Origin: Nonomuraea spiralis
GTDB taxonomy: Bacteria; Actinomycetota; Actinomycetes; Streptosporangiales; Streptosporangiaceae
DNA length: 64,000 nucleotides
Reading direction: 5' to 3'
Assembly (NCBI RefSeq): GCF_014648435.1
Contig: NZ_BMRC01000027.1
Location: forward strand, 1-64,000
The notes under the pieces are model-generated. The model searched no databases. It had not been told where the DNA came from and saw nothing but the letters and a program-made list of their open reading frames with translations. Positions 45,015-53,523 of this stretch are shown here, one piece after another; the stretch's first letter is position 1, and each line of letters begins with the position of its first letter. Position numbers and translations under genes: made by a program.

Positions 45015-45842
45015 ATGATCGTCATCACCGGCGCGACCGGCTCCATCGGGCGGGCCCTGGTCGCCCGGCTCCACGGCCAGGACGTGCTCGCCGTCTCGCG
45101 CAAGCCCGCCGACATGGGCGTACGGCACGCCGTCGGCGACTTCACCAGCCCGGAGACGATCGGCGGGCTGCTGTCCCCCGGCGACCGTCTGTTCCTCAAC
45201 AGCTCGCCGTTCCCCGGCTGGGCCGGCAGGCTCAACGAGGTGATCGACCGGGCCGCGAAGGCGGGCGTGGCGCAGATCGTCTCGGTGTCGGTACGCGACG
45301 CCGCCCCGGGCGCCTCGCTCAGCGCCGGTCCCCACGGCGAGATCGACGAGCACCTGCGGGCCTCGGGCGTGCCGCACGCGATACTCCAGCCGACCGGCTT
45401 CATGCAGAACCTCATCGGCGACCTGCGCGGCGGCGACCGCTTCCACGGCGCGTGGGGCGGCGGCGGGATGAACTACATCGACGCCAGGGACATCGCCGCG
45501 GTCGCCGCCGCCCTGCTGACCCGTCCGGTGGGGGCGTCGGAGTCGTACCTGCTGACCGGTCCGGAGTCGCCCACGCACGAGGAGATCGCCGCGACGATGA
45601 CCTCGGTGCTCGGGCGTCCCATCGCCTACGTCGACCTGCCGGTGCCCGAGATGGCCGCGCGGCTGGCCGGACAGGGTGTCCCCGAGCCGTTCGCCACCGA
45701 ACTGGCCACCGCCCACGCGACCCTGGGCGAGACCGGCTGGGCGGAGATCACCACGACCGTCGAGGAGGTGACCGGCCGCCCGCCGCACACCCTGGCCGAC
45801 TTCCTCGCCGACCACGCGGCCGCCTTCGCCCCGGCCGGCTGA
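45015..45842 (+). CDS. NmrA-like/atypical SDR NAD(P)-binding protein
   Basis: A 275-residue protein of the NmrA/quinone oxidoreductase QOR2-like SDR group. The dinucleotide loop is ITGATGSIGRALVARL near the N-terminus, with downstream AILQPTGFMQNL and YIDARDIAAVAAALL typical of the family. The classical YxxxK is absent, as usual in NmrA-type proteins. The ATG follows AGGAGGCC. Under TetR control it probably reduces a quinone or electrophile, or senses redox state; these are family-based guesses. Confidence 0.85.
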   Translation: MIVITGATGSIGRALVARLHGQDVLAVSRKPADMGVRHAVGDFTSPETIGGLLSPGDRLFLNSSPFPGWAGRLNEVIDRAAKAGVAQIVSVSVRDAAPGASLSAGPHGEIDEHLRASGVPHAILQPTGFMQNLIGDLRGGDRFHGAWGGGGMNYIDARDIAAVAAALLTRPVGASESYLLTGPESPTHEEIAATMTSVLGRPIAYVDLPVPEMAARLAGQGVPEPFATELATAHATLGETGWAEITTTVEEVTGRPPHTLADFLADHAAAFAPAG

Positions 45843-45867
45843 CGGCCTCCTGAGCACGGTCCCGGCG

Positions 45868-46521
45868 TCAGGACGGATCGACCACGCGCACCCGTACGGC
45901 CCGGAACCGGGCGGGCGCGTCACGCAACACCGCGAGCCGCGGGTCGGGCACCACCAGGAACGGCTCGCTCTCCAGCGCGAACACCGGCGCGAGCCGCCGG
46001 TCGCCGCGCAGCGCGTCGACCGCCCGCCGGTCGCCGCCGAGCACCACCGCCTCCAGCTCCCCCAGCCGCGGCACGAGCACCCGCACCGCCGTGTCCGCCG
46101 CGCTGTCGAACGCCTGGGCCGCCTGCTTCTGCCGCCTCCTGGCGAAACGCTGCTGGGACCACCCGCCGGCCGCGGTACGCCCCTGCACCAGCCGGGACCC
46201 GACCTTGGAGTCCACCAGCTCGGCGCCGTGGAACACGCCGGCCGCGTACCCTCCGAGCCGGACCAGCAGGACCCCCACCCGCCGCGCGGCCTGAGCGTGC
46301 GTGACCAGCCTGGTCACGTGCGGCGGGCCGGGGGTCATGGGCGGGAACGGCACGTGCAGCTCGGCCAGCGCGCCGTCGGCGGCGGTCAGGCGCACCACGC
46401 GGTCGTCGCCGGCGGCCTCGAAGGGCCCGTGACGGCCGGCGAACCCGTCGATCCAGGGATGCACGCGCTCCGGCGGCACCGTGACCCACCGGCCGCCGCC
46501 TCTGGCCGGACGCGCGCTCAT
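45868..46521 (-). CDS. Actinobacterial VLRF1-type peptidyl-tRNA hydrolase-like protein
   Basis: A 217-residue protein with the VLRF1 landmark GSRLVQGRTAAGGWSQQRFA followed by RRRQKQA. In eukaryotic Vms1/ANKZF1 the equivalent region has the catalytic Gln and Gly-rich loop that release nascent chains from tRNA on stalled ribosomes; actinobacterial members are named acVLRF1. N-terminal part GRWVTVPPERVHPWIDGF resembles the family start. I use ATG 46521; upstream in-frame starts at 46545 and beyond are possible. It may rescue stalled ribosomes. Confidence 0.8.
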   Translation of the reverse strand: MSARPARGGGRWVTVPPERVHPWIDGFAGRHGPFEAAGDDRVVRLTAADGALAELHVPFPPMTPGPPHVTRLVTHAQAARRVGVLLVRLGGYAAGVFHGAELVDSKVGSRLVQGRTAAGGWSQQRFARRRQKQAAQAFDSAADTAVRVLVPRLGELEAVVLGGDRRAVDALRGDRRLAPVFALESEPFLVVPDPRLAVLRDAPARFRAVRVRVVDPS

Positions 46522-46559
46522 GCCGGAAGGGTAACCGAACGGCATTCCCCTCACGGTAA

Positions 46560-47666
46560 GTGGGGAACTATAGCGGAAATGTCGGTGAACTTCGTTTCGA
46601 GGGGCTTCTGCCACACCTGTGCCACCCGGATCATCTGAACGTGTCCTCCCTGCTCACCAGCCCCATGGTGGATCTCGACACCGGGGCCGTCATCGCGCAA
46701 CCCGCGGTCGTCGATCCGACGGGCACTCTCCGGGCGGCCCCGCTGCCCATGGTGCTGGAACTGCCCCTGCATGTGGTGCTCTCGGGCGCCGGGGCGCTGG
46801 CACCCCTCCACGAATCCCTCCGCAGAGCCGGCCGGCATCCGCGGGAGGCGATCCTCATGCTCACTGGATCGTGCCAGGAGTCGGAACGCCCCCTGCTGAA
46901 GGTCTGCCTCGACGGCCTGCGCACGATCGGCTACCTGCTGGGCTTCGCCGACGTGGGCGCGGGCGGCCCGGCGCTGGACGCCGTCACCGACTCCGCGCCG
47001 TACCTGCTCGGGCTGGACGCCGAGCTGGTGAACAGGTTGCCCGGCGACCACCGGGCGGCGGCCGTGGCGCGGGCGGTGGTGACGCTGGCCCGCGGGATCG
47101 GCGCGCACGTGCTGGCGCCGGGCGTCGAACGCGAGGCGCAGGTCGCGGTGGCCCGCGGCCTGGGCGTACGCCTGGGCCACGGCCCGCTGCTGGCCCCCGG
47201 CCCCGACGGCAAGATCCGGGTGCCGCTCCCGGTGGCCGACGAGTCGCCGGACACGCTGATGCTCGGCCCGCGCGTGCAGGAGATGTTGCTGCCTGCGGTG
47301 ACGCTGCCCGCCGGGGCGAAGGCGGAGGAGGTCGTGGCGGCGTTCGGGCACGAGCCGACGATCACCAGCGTGATCCTGGTGGACGAGTACCAGCGCCCCA
47401 AGGGCAGCCTCGACCGCAGCCGTTTCCTGCTGTCGTTCGCGGCCCGGTACGGCCACGCCCTGCACGGCTCCAAACCCGCCCAGCGCCTGGCCGACCCGCC
47501 GCGCACGGTCCCGAGGACGACCCCGGCCATCGCCGCGATGCAGGCCGCCGGCCGGGACGCGGCCCGCGTCTACGACGACCTGGTGGTCACCGACGAGCTC
47601 AACCGCTGCCTGGGCATCGTCCGGGTGGCGGACCTGATCCGGCAGATCGCCGCGATCCGTACCTGA
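46560..47666 (+). CDS. Degenerate EAL-domain protein with CBS-like C-terminal part
   Basis: A protein of up to 368 residues. The middle looks like a phosphodiesterase EAL fold without its signature: LLGFADVGAGGPALDAVTD corresponds to the DDFGTG region, YLLGLDAELVNRLPGD to the KID helix, GIGAHVLAPGVEREAQVAVA to the AEGVE region, and GLGVRLGHGPLLAPG to the terminal QG. Most metal ligands (E of EAL, N, DD, the Lys) are replaced. The C-terminal part (EPTITSVILVDEYQRPKG and DDLVVTDELNRCLGIVRVAD then LIRQIA) looks like paired CBS modules. It may bind a nucleotide without cleaving it. The start is uncertain; GTG 46560 is used because no better ribosome site is seen. Confidence 0.65.
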   Translation: MGNYSGNVGELRFEGLLPHLCHPDHLNVSSLLTSPMVDLDTGAVIAQPAVVDPTGTLRAAPLPMVLELPLHVVLSGAGALAPLHESLRRAGRHPREAILMLTGSCQESERPLLKVCLDGLRTIGYLLGFADVGAGGPALDAVTDSAPYLLGLDAELVNRLPGDHRAAAVARAVVTLARGIGAHVLAPGVEREAQVAVARGLGVRLGHGPLLAPGPDGKIRVPLPVADESPDTLMLGPRVQEMLLPAVTLPAGAKAEEVVAAFGHEPTITSVILVDEYQRPKGSLDRSRFLLSFAARYGHALHGSKPAQRLADPPRTVPRTTPAIAAMQAAGRDAARVYDDLVVTDELNRCLGIVRVADLIRQIAAIRT

Positions 47667-47685
47667 GCGGGCGGGCGCGGACCGG

Positions 47686-48291
47686 CTAGACCCAGCCCTG
47701 GGCCTTGGCCCGCCGTACGGCCTCGATGCGGTTGCGCGCGTGCGTCTTGTGGATGGCCGAGGACAGGTAGTTGCGCACCGTGCCCTCCGACAGGTGCAGG
47801 CGCCGGGCGATGTCCCCGATCGTGGAGCCGTCGGCGGCGGCGGCCAGCACGTCGCGCTCGCGCGCCGACAGCGGGTTGGGCCCCGCGCTCAGCGCCGCCG
47901 CGGCCAGCCCGGGATCGATGACCCGCTCCCCCGCCTGGACCCGCCGGATGGCCGCCGCCAGCTCCTTGGCAGGGCTGTCCTTGACCAGGAACGCCACCGC
48001 CCCGGCCTCCATGGCGGTACGCAGGTAGCCGGGCCGCCCGAACGTGGTCAGGATCATCACCCGGCAGCCCGGCACCTGGCCGGCGATCTCGGCGGCGGCG
48101 GTCAGCCCGTCCTTGACCGGCATCTCGATGTCCAGCAGCGCGATGTCGGGGCGCTCGGCGAGCGCGACGGCGACCGCCTCCTGCCCGTCGGCCGCCTCGC
48201 CGACGACCTCGATGTCGGGCTCCAGGCCCAGCAGCGAGGCCAGCGCCCCGCGGATCATGCCCTGGTCCTCGGCCAGCATCACCCGGATCAT
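47686..48291 (-). CDS. NarL/LuxR-type response regulator
   Basis: A 201-residue response regulator: receiver MIRVMLAEDQGMIRGALASL with the phospho-acceptor Asp in IALLDIEMPVKDG and conserved Lys in AFLVKDSPAKEL, then a C-terminal LuxR HTH (LSARERDVLAAAADGSTIGD and LHLSEGTVRNYLSSAIHKT). It overlaps the histidine kinase stop by four bases (ATGA). The pair resembles DesK/DesR-type systems and sits at the end of an ABC transporter operon, so it probably controls that transporter or membrane homeostasis. Confidence 0.92.
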   Translation of the reverse strand: MIRVMLAEDQGMIRGALASLLGLEPDIEVVGEAADGQEAVAVALAERPDIALLDIEMPVKDGLTAAAEIAGQVPGCRVMILTTFGRPGYLRTAMEAGAVAFLVKDSPAKELAAAIRRVQAGERVIDPGLAAAALSAGPNPLSARERDVLAAAADGSTIGDIARRLHLSEGTVRNYLSSAIHKTHARNRIEAVRRAKAQGWV

Positions 48292-49421
48292 GCCGCCGTC
48301 CCCACCCCGGCCGGGACCAGAACCCGCAGCCGGAACCCGCCCTTCGGCGCGCTGCCGGCCTCCATCGTGCCGCCCGCGCCCGCCACCCGTTCGCGCAGGC
48401 CGCTGAGCCCGCTGCCGGTTCCCCGCGGCTCGCCGCCGCGTCCGTCGTCCATGATCTCCAGGGTGGCGCGTTCTCCGTCGTACGTCACCTGGATCTCGCA
48501 ACCGGCGGCCCGCGCGTGCCGGACGACGTTGGTGACGCCCTCGCGCACCGCCCAGCCGAACAGCCCGTCGAGCAGGTCGGGCAGCGGCGTGCCCGACACC
48601 CGTACCTCGGCCCGCACGCCCGCCGCCCGCAACACCGACCGGGCGCCGTCGAGCTCCTCCGACAGGCTGCGCTGCCGGTAGCCGGTGACCGCCTCGCGCA
48701 CCTCCACCAGCGCCTGCCTGGCGACCGACTCGATGTCGCCGATCTCCCGCCGCACCTGCGGCGACCCCTCCGCCAGCCGGCCGGCCAGCTCGCTCTTCAG
48801 CACGATCAGCGACAGGCTGTGGCCGAGCAGGTCGTGCAGGTCGCGGGCGATGCGCAGCCGTTCCTCGGTGGCCGCCAGCCGGGCCACCTCGCCCTGCGCC
48901 TCGTGCAGCTGCCTCGTCAGCACCCTGCTGTTGCGGATGCTGATGAACAACACGCCCAGCGTGACGACCTGGAGGGCCAGGACGATGACGCCGGGCGCGT
49001 CGTCGCCGGTCAGCAGCCCGGCCGTCACCACCACCACCAGGTTCATCGCCACGCCCGCCAGCGCCCAGGTGGGCGGCAGCGTGAAGCCGAAGAGCACCAC
49101 CGTGTAGACGGGCAGGGTGAGCCAGGCGCCGCCGAACGCGAACGAGCTGACCAGCGCGATCACCGTGGTGACGCCGAGCAGGGGGAAGGTGGCGCGCCCG
49201 CGTCTGTCGAAGCTCTTGGCGCTGACCACGGTGGCGATGAAGAAGGCGATGAAGCCGAACAGCGCCGCGCCCGCCCAGACCGCCCGGACGCCCGTGACCT
49301 CCCCCGAGACGAGGGAGGCGATCGGGAAGACGAGGTAGACCATGCCGACGGACATCCCGAGCAGGCGCCGCCTGGGGGAGGTCGTACCCTCACCGAAGTG
49401 CAGCTTTTCGGCGAAACTCAT
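48288..49421 (-). CDS. Histidine kinase, HisKA_3 type
   Basis: A 377-residue sensor kinase with five or six membrane helices (about 20-160) and no large external domain. The phospho-acceptor His is in LRIARDLHDLLGHSLSLI, followed by the HATPase motifs GVTNVVRHARA, IMDDGRGG and GSGLSGLRERV. ATG 49421 overlaps the stop of the permease gene. It resembles DesK-like kinases that sense membrane state or lipid-active antibiotics. Confidence 0.92.
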   Translation of the reverse strand: MSFAEKLHFGEGTTSPRRRLLGMSVGMVYLVFPIASLVSGEVTGVRAVWAGAALFGFIAFFIATVVSAKSFDRRGRATFPLLGVTTVIALVSSFAFGGAWLTLPVYTVVLFGFTLPPTWALAGVAMNLVVVVTAGLLTGDDAPGVIVLALQVVTLGVLFISIRNSRVLTRQLHEAQGEVARLAATEERLRIARDLHDLLGHSLSLIVLKSELAGRLAEGSPQVRREIGDIESVARQALVEVREAVTGYRQRSLSEELDGARSVLRAAGVRAEVRVSGTPLPDLLDGLFGWAVREGVTNVVRHARAAGCEIQVTYDGERATLEIMDDGRGGEPRGTGSGLSGLRERVAGAGGTMEAGSAPKGGFRLRVLVPAGVGTAA

Positions 49422-50152
49422 GCCCGAACAGTAGCCCGCCGGTAGAGGTAGGCGGCAGCCCCGCCCAGGACGACCGCCCACCCGGCCACGACCAGAACGT
49501 CCGTCATGGCCACGCCGTCACCTGCGACGATGCTCCAGCCGAGGCTCGCGTAGTGGTAGGAGGGCATGACGTCGGCGACGGTCTTCATGGTGTCGCCGAA
49601 CATCTCCGGCGGGAACCACAGGCCGCCCGCGATGGCCAGGGCGAACATGCTGATCATCGCGGCCGGCTGCGCGGCGTCGGCCGACAGCAGCGACCCGATG
49701 GCCAAACCGAGCGCGATGAACGGGATCGTCCCCAGCCACATGGCCAGCAGCAGCGGCACCCACTGGCCGGCCGGCATCGACACACCCTGCTGGACGACCC
49801 CGACGACGGCCACCAGCAGCAGCGAGGGCAGGACGAGCAACATCGCGGTGCCGAGCTTGGTGGCGATGATCATCCAGCTCGGCAGCGGGGTGATCTGGAG
49901 CTGGCGCAGCCAGCCCGACTGGCGTTCGGTCGCCCACGGGACCGCCGAGCTCATCATGGACGAGGCCAGCGCCCCGTAGGCGCCCATGGAGACCATCAGC
50001 ACGACGCTGTACCGCAGGCCGCCCCCGTCGGTCTGCTTGCCGTAGATGTTGGCGTTGATCAGGTAGAGCACGACCGGGAAGATCACGACGAAGACGATGT
50101 AGCGCCGGTTGCGCAGCATGCGCAGCGCCTCGGTCTTGGCGTAGAAGAGCAT
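49418..50152 (-). CDS. ABC-2 type transporter permease
   Basis: A 244-residue membrane protein with six predicted helices and an ABC-2 topology: MLFYAKTEALRMLRNRRYIV amphipathic start, VVIFPVVLYLINANIYG and MAMWLGTIPFIALGLAIG-type core segments, and the C-terminal DVLVVAGWAVVLGGAAAYLY. It overlaps both neighbours by a few bases, so it is translationally coupled to the ATPase and the kinase. It would export a drug, peptide or lipid. Confidence 0.9.
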   Translation of the reverse strand: MLFYAKTEALRMLRNRRYIVFVVIFPVVLYLINANIYGKQTDGGGLRYSVVLMVSMGAYGALASSMMSSAVPWATERQSGWLRQLQITPLPSWMIIATKLGTAMLLVLPSLLLVAVVGVVQQGVSMPAGQWVPLLLAMWLGTIPFIALGLAIGSLLSADAAQPAAMISMFALAIAGGLWFPPEMFGDTMKTVADVMPSYHYASLGWSIVAGDGVAMTDVLVVAGWAVVLGGAAAYLYRRATVRA

Positions 50153-51036
50153 CAGGACTCCCTGGTGAGCGCGAGGAAGGCGTCTTCGAGGTCGGCGCCG
50201 GTGAGCTGGAGGCCGCGTACGTCCAGCGTGGTGGCCCGGAACAGGGCGGCCACGGTGGCGTCGGCGTCGGAGGTGTGCAGCGTGGCCCTGCCGGCGGCGA
50301 CCTCGACGGCGGTGACGCCGGGCAGCCGGTCGAGCCCGGCCGCGGGCTGCTCGCCCAGCGTGAAGCGGACGACCTGCCCGCCCACGCCCGCCTTGATCTC
50401 GGCGGCGGTGCCGTCGGCGGCGAGCCTGCCGCGGGCGATGACGATCACCCGGTCGGAGTGCTCGTCGGCCTCCTCCAGGTAGTGGGTGGCGAACAGCACG
50501 GTCCTGCCGCCGGCGGCGTAGTCGTGCATGCTGGCCCAGAACCGCAGCCTGGACTCCACGTCCATGGCCGCGGTCGGCTCGTCGAGCAGCAGGATCTTCG
50601 GGGCGCCCGCGATGGCCAGGGCGAACCTGACCCGCTGGCTCTGGCCCCCGGACAGCTTGTTCGCGCGCCGCTTGACCAGGTCCGACAGGTCGGCCAGCTT
50701 GAGGATCTCCTCCAGCGGCATCGGGTTCGGGTAGAGCCTGCGTACCAGGTCGATGAGCTCCTTGACGGACAGCTCGGGGATGAGGGCGCCGTTCTGGAGC
50801 ATCGCGCCCATCTCGCCGGCCCGTACCGCCTGGTCGGGCGTACGGCCGTGGATGGTGATCGTGCCGCCGGTCGGACGCAGCAGGCCGAGCAGCATGTTGA
50901 TCGAGGTGGACTTGCCGGCGCCGTTGGGGCCGAGCAGGGCCACGGTCTTGCCCGGCTCGATGGCGAGCGAGAGGTCGTCGACGGCAAGCACGTCCCCGTA
51001 GCGCTTGCTGACCTGGTCGAACACGATGGCGTTCAT
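50152..51036 (-). CDS. ABC transporter ATP-binding protein (drug-export type)
   Basis: A 294-residue cytoplasmic ATPase. Walker A is GPNGAGKSTS, signature KLSGGQSQRVRFALA, Walker B ILLLDEPTAAMD and H-loop FATHYLEEAD; the C-terminal part (VRFTLGEQPAAGL ...) is the variable domain of DrrA-like subunits. The first gene of a four-gene operon (ATPase, permease, histidine kinase, regulator) with all junctions overlapping or within one base. Such operons typically answer to and export cell-envelope-active compounds. Confidence 0.92.
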   Translation of the reverse strand: MNAIVFDQVSKRYGDVLAVDDLSLAIEPGKTVALLGPNGAGKSTSINMLLGLLRPTGGTITIHGRTPDQAVRAGEMGAMLQNGALIPELSVKELIDLVRRLYPNPMPLEEILKLADLSDLVKRRANKLSGGQSQRVRFALAIAGAPKILLLDEPTAAMDVESRLRFWASMHDYAAGGRTVLFATHYLEEADEHSDRVIVIARGRLAADGTAAEIKAGVGGQVVRFTLGEQPAAGLDRLPGVTAVEVAAGRATLHTSDADATVAALFRATTLDVRGLQLTGADLEDAFLALTRES

Positions 51037-51106
51037 GTCAGCAAACGCTACGGGGACGGCTTTTCCCCCGTTAGTGCGATCCTTCCGGGGTTGACCGTGA
51101 CATTTG

Positions 51107-51952
51107 TCAGAGGCGGCAGGCGTAGATGTCGGTGACCAGGATGGCCCGCGCGCCGATGTCCCAGAGCTGGTCCATCACCTGCTGGTGACCCTTGCGCCGG
51201 ACCATCGCGCGTACGGCGACCCAGCCCTCGCGGTGGAGCGGCGAGACCGTGGGGCCCTCCATGCCGGGCGTGAGGGCGATGGCCTCCTCGATGCGCTCGG
51301 CGCGGATGTCGTAGTCCATCATCACGAAGTCGCGGGCGTGCACGACACCCTGGAACCGGCGGACGAACTGGCCCATGCCCGGCGTCTCCGGCACACTCTG
51401 GCGCTTGATCAGCACGCCCTCGGAGCGCATGATCGGGTCGCCGAACACCTCAAGGCCGACGTTGCGCAGCGTGGTGCCGGTCTCCACGACGTCGGCGACC
51501 GCGTCGGCCACGCCGAGCCTGATCGCGGTCTCGACCGCGCCGTCGAGCTTGATCACGCGCGCGTCGACGCCCTGGTCGGACAGGTACTTGTCGAGCAGGC
51601 CCGCGTAGGAGGTGGCGATGCGCTGCCCGTCGAGGTCTTTGACCGACGACATCGTGCCCGCCCTGGCGGCCAGGCGGAAGGTGGAGCCGCCGAAGCCGAG
51701 CGGCATGATCTCCTCGACCGGCGCGCCGGAGTCGATCAGCATGTCGCGGCCGGTGATGCCGAGGTCGAGGGTGCCCTCCCCGACGTAGACGGCGATGTCG
51801 CGGGGACGCAGGAAGAACAGCTCACAGCCGTTGTCCTCGTCGACGACGACGAGCTCCTTGCTGTCCCTGCGGGACCGGTAGCCGGCCTCTTTCAGCATGT
51901 TCTGGGCGGCTTCGCTGAGCGCGCCCTTGTTCGGTACTGCCAGACGCAGCAT
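51107..51952 (-). CDS. hisG: ATP phosphoribosyltransferase, long form
   Basis: A 281-residue HisG, the first enzyme of histidine biosynthesis (ATP + PRPP to phosphoribosyl-ATP). LRLAVPNKGALSEAA, DLGITGRDML, the PRPP-site stretch ADAVADVVETGTTLRNVGL and the C-terminal regulatory domain (SPLHREGWVAVRAMV) mark the long form, inhibited by histidine. I start at ATG 51952, the family start; an in-frame ATG at 51976 adds eight residues. The hisE gene precedes it by about 60 bases on the same strand, so both are in one operon. Confidence 0.95.
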   Translation of the reverse strand: MLRLAVPNKGALSEAAQNMLKEAGYRSRRDSKELVVVDEDNGCELFFLRPRDIAVYVGEGTLDLGITGRDMLIDSGAPVEEIMPLGFGGSTFRLAARAGTMSSVKDLDGQRIATSYAGLLDKYLSDQGVDARVIKLDGAVETAIRLGVADAVADVVETGTTLRNVGLEVFGDPIMRSEGVLIKRQSVPETPGMGQFVRRFQGVVHARDFVMMDYDIRAERIEEAIALTPGMEGPTVSPLHREGWVAVRAMVRRKGHQQVMDQLWDIGARAILVTDIYACRL

Positions 51953-52011
51953 GTTGGGGTCTTCTTCCTCACTCATGGTCGACGGGACGCCGGGGCGGGC
52001 GCGGACGCGCC

Positions 52012-52275
52012 CTAGAGATGCTTGTACACCTCGTCGAGCCCGATGCCCTTGGCGATCATGAGCACCTGCACGTGGTAGAGGAGCTGGGAGATCTCCTCCG
52101 CCGCCCTGTCGTTCGACTCGTGCTCGGCGGCCATCCAGCTCTCGGCGGCCTCCTCGACGACCTTCTTGCCGATGGCATGCACGCCGGCGTCGAGCGCGGC
52201 CACGGTGCCCGAGCCCGCGGGCCTGGTACGCGCCTTGTCTGACAGCTCGGCGAACAGCTCTTCGAAGGTCTTCAT
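52012..52275 (-). CDS. hisE: Phosphoribosyl-ATP pyrophosphatase
   Basis: An 87-residue HisE, the second step of histidine biosynthesis (PR-ATP to PR-AMP + PPi). It shows the all-alpha MazG-like signature KKVVEEAAESWMAAEH and EEISQLLYHVQVLMIAKGI. ATG 52275 follows GAGAGA. The length is normal for a stand-alone HisE; HisI is not in the window. It is transcribed with hisG, in the order hisE-hisG typical of actinobacteria. Confidence 0.95.
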   Translation of the reverse strand: MKTFEELFAELSDKARTRPAGSGTVAALDAGVHAIGKKVVEEAAESWMAAEHESNDRAAEEISQLLYHVQVLMIAKGIGLDEVYKHL

Positions 52276-52425
52276 GGTCTCTCTCGTCGGTCGGTTGGCG
52301 TGCCTGACAAGCCTAGTCTGCGCACGGCGATGACGCCGCCCGTAGTCCGCCACGCGAGACGACGCCCTCATGCCCGCGCCAGGGGCGGCCCTTGATCTCC
52401 GGGACGCCGTCCTAGGCTGGTGGTC

Positions 52426-53448
52426 ATGGACCTCGCGACCGTGGGCAAGCTCTGGGACGCCGACCCCGGCTGGCTCAACACCCCTTCGTACGGCCTTCCC
52501 CCGCGTACCGCCTTCGAGGAGTTGCAGGCCGTGCTGACCCAGTGGCGGCACGGCAGCAGCGACTGGACGCCCTGGGACGCCTCCGTCGGCCGGTCCCGTA
52601 CGGCGTTCGCGCACCTGGTCGACGCCGATCCGGCCGACGTGACGATCAGCTCGACCGTGTCGCAGATCATGTCCACGGTGGCGACCGCGCTGCCGCCAGG
52701 GTCGCGGGTGCTGGTGCCGGAGATCGAGTTCACCAGCAACCTGTTCCCCTGGGCGGTGGCGGCCGAGGTCGAGACCGTGCCCGCCGAGCGGCTGGCCGAC
52801 GCCGTGACGGGCCGCGTCGACGCGGTGGCCTTCAGCCTCGTCCAGTCGGCCACCGGGTACGTCACGCCGCTGCACGACGTCGTCGCCGCCGCCCGCGCCC
52901 ACGACGCGCTGGTCATCGCCGACGGCTCCCAGGCGTGCGGATGGCTGCCGGTGTCGGTGGCCGACGGGATCGACGTGCTGGCGTGTGCCGCGTACAAGTG
53001 GCTCATGGCGCCGCGCGGGGCCGCGTTCGGCTACCTGTCGCCCCGGGTGCGCGAACGGATGCGCCCGCTGGCCGCCAACTGGTACGCCGGCGAGGACCCC
53101 GGCGGTTCCTTCTACGGCCCGCCGCTGCGCCTGGCCGACGACGCCCGCGCCTTCGACCTGTCACCGGCCTGGTTCTGCTACGTCGGGGCGGCGCCGGCGC
53201 TCGAACTGCTCAACGAGATCGGCGTCCAGCGTATCCACGAGCATGATGTCAACCTGGCCAACCGGTTCAGGGCCGGGCTCGGGCTGGAGCCGTCCGACTC
53301 GGCGATCGTGTCGGTGGAGGCGCCGGGCGAGCGGCTGGCCGCGGCGGGCATCCGCGCCGCCGTACGCGCGGGCCGCGTCCGGGCGGGCTTCCACGTCTAC
53401 AACACCCCGGACGACGTCGACCGTGCCCTGAACGCCCTGACGTCCTGA
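52426..53448 (+). CDS. Class V aminotransferase (PLP-dependent)
   Basis: A 340-residue fold-type I PLP enzyme. The PLP lysine is Lys191 in AAYKWLMAPRG, the Asp/Gln pair is in IADGSQACGW, and a conserved serine site is in STVSQIMSTV. Substrate could be an amino acid such as in cysteine desulfurase-like or isopenicillin N epimerase-like members. It is not the SufS of this window, which is encoded at 56572. ATG 52426 is favoured over GTG 52420. It is divergent from the his genes. Confidence 0.85.
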   Translation: MDLATVGKLWDADPGWLNTPSYGLPPRTAFEELQAVLTQWRHGSSDWTPWDASVGRSRTAFAHLVDADPADVTISSTVSQIMSTVATALPPGSRVLVPEIEFTSNLFPWAVAAEVETVPAERLADAVTGRVDAVAFSLVQSATGYVTPLHDVVAAARAHDALVIADGSQACGWLPVSVADGIDVLACAAYKWLMAPRGAAFGYLSPRVRERMRPLAANWYAGEDPGGSFYGPPLRLADDARAFDLSPAWFCYVGAAPALELLNEIGVQRIHEHDVNLANRFRAGLGLEPSDSAIVSVEAPGERLAAAGIRAAVRAGRVRAGFHVYNTPDDVDRALNALTS

Positions 53449-53467
53449 CATCCCCCGGAAACGGCGA

Positions 53468-53505
53468 CGCCCGCCGCGCCTCCACGATGGGAGGTGCGGC
53501 GGGCG
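53468..53505. terminator. GC-rich hairpin between convergent genes
   Basis: A 16-bp stem with one G-T pair (53468-53483 with 53490-53505) stands between the aminotransferase and helicase 3' ends. Confidence 0.7.
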
Positions 53506-53523
53506 GTCGTCGTTCAGGTGGGG

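Noticed and set aside
51098..51109. TGACA-TT-TGTCA palindrome as an operator
   Set aside because: It overlaps the hisG stop and is short; position between two minus-strand genes is compatible with a site but there is too little support.
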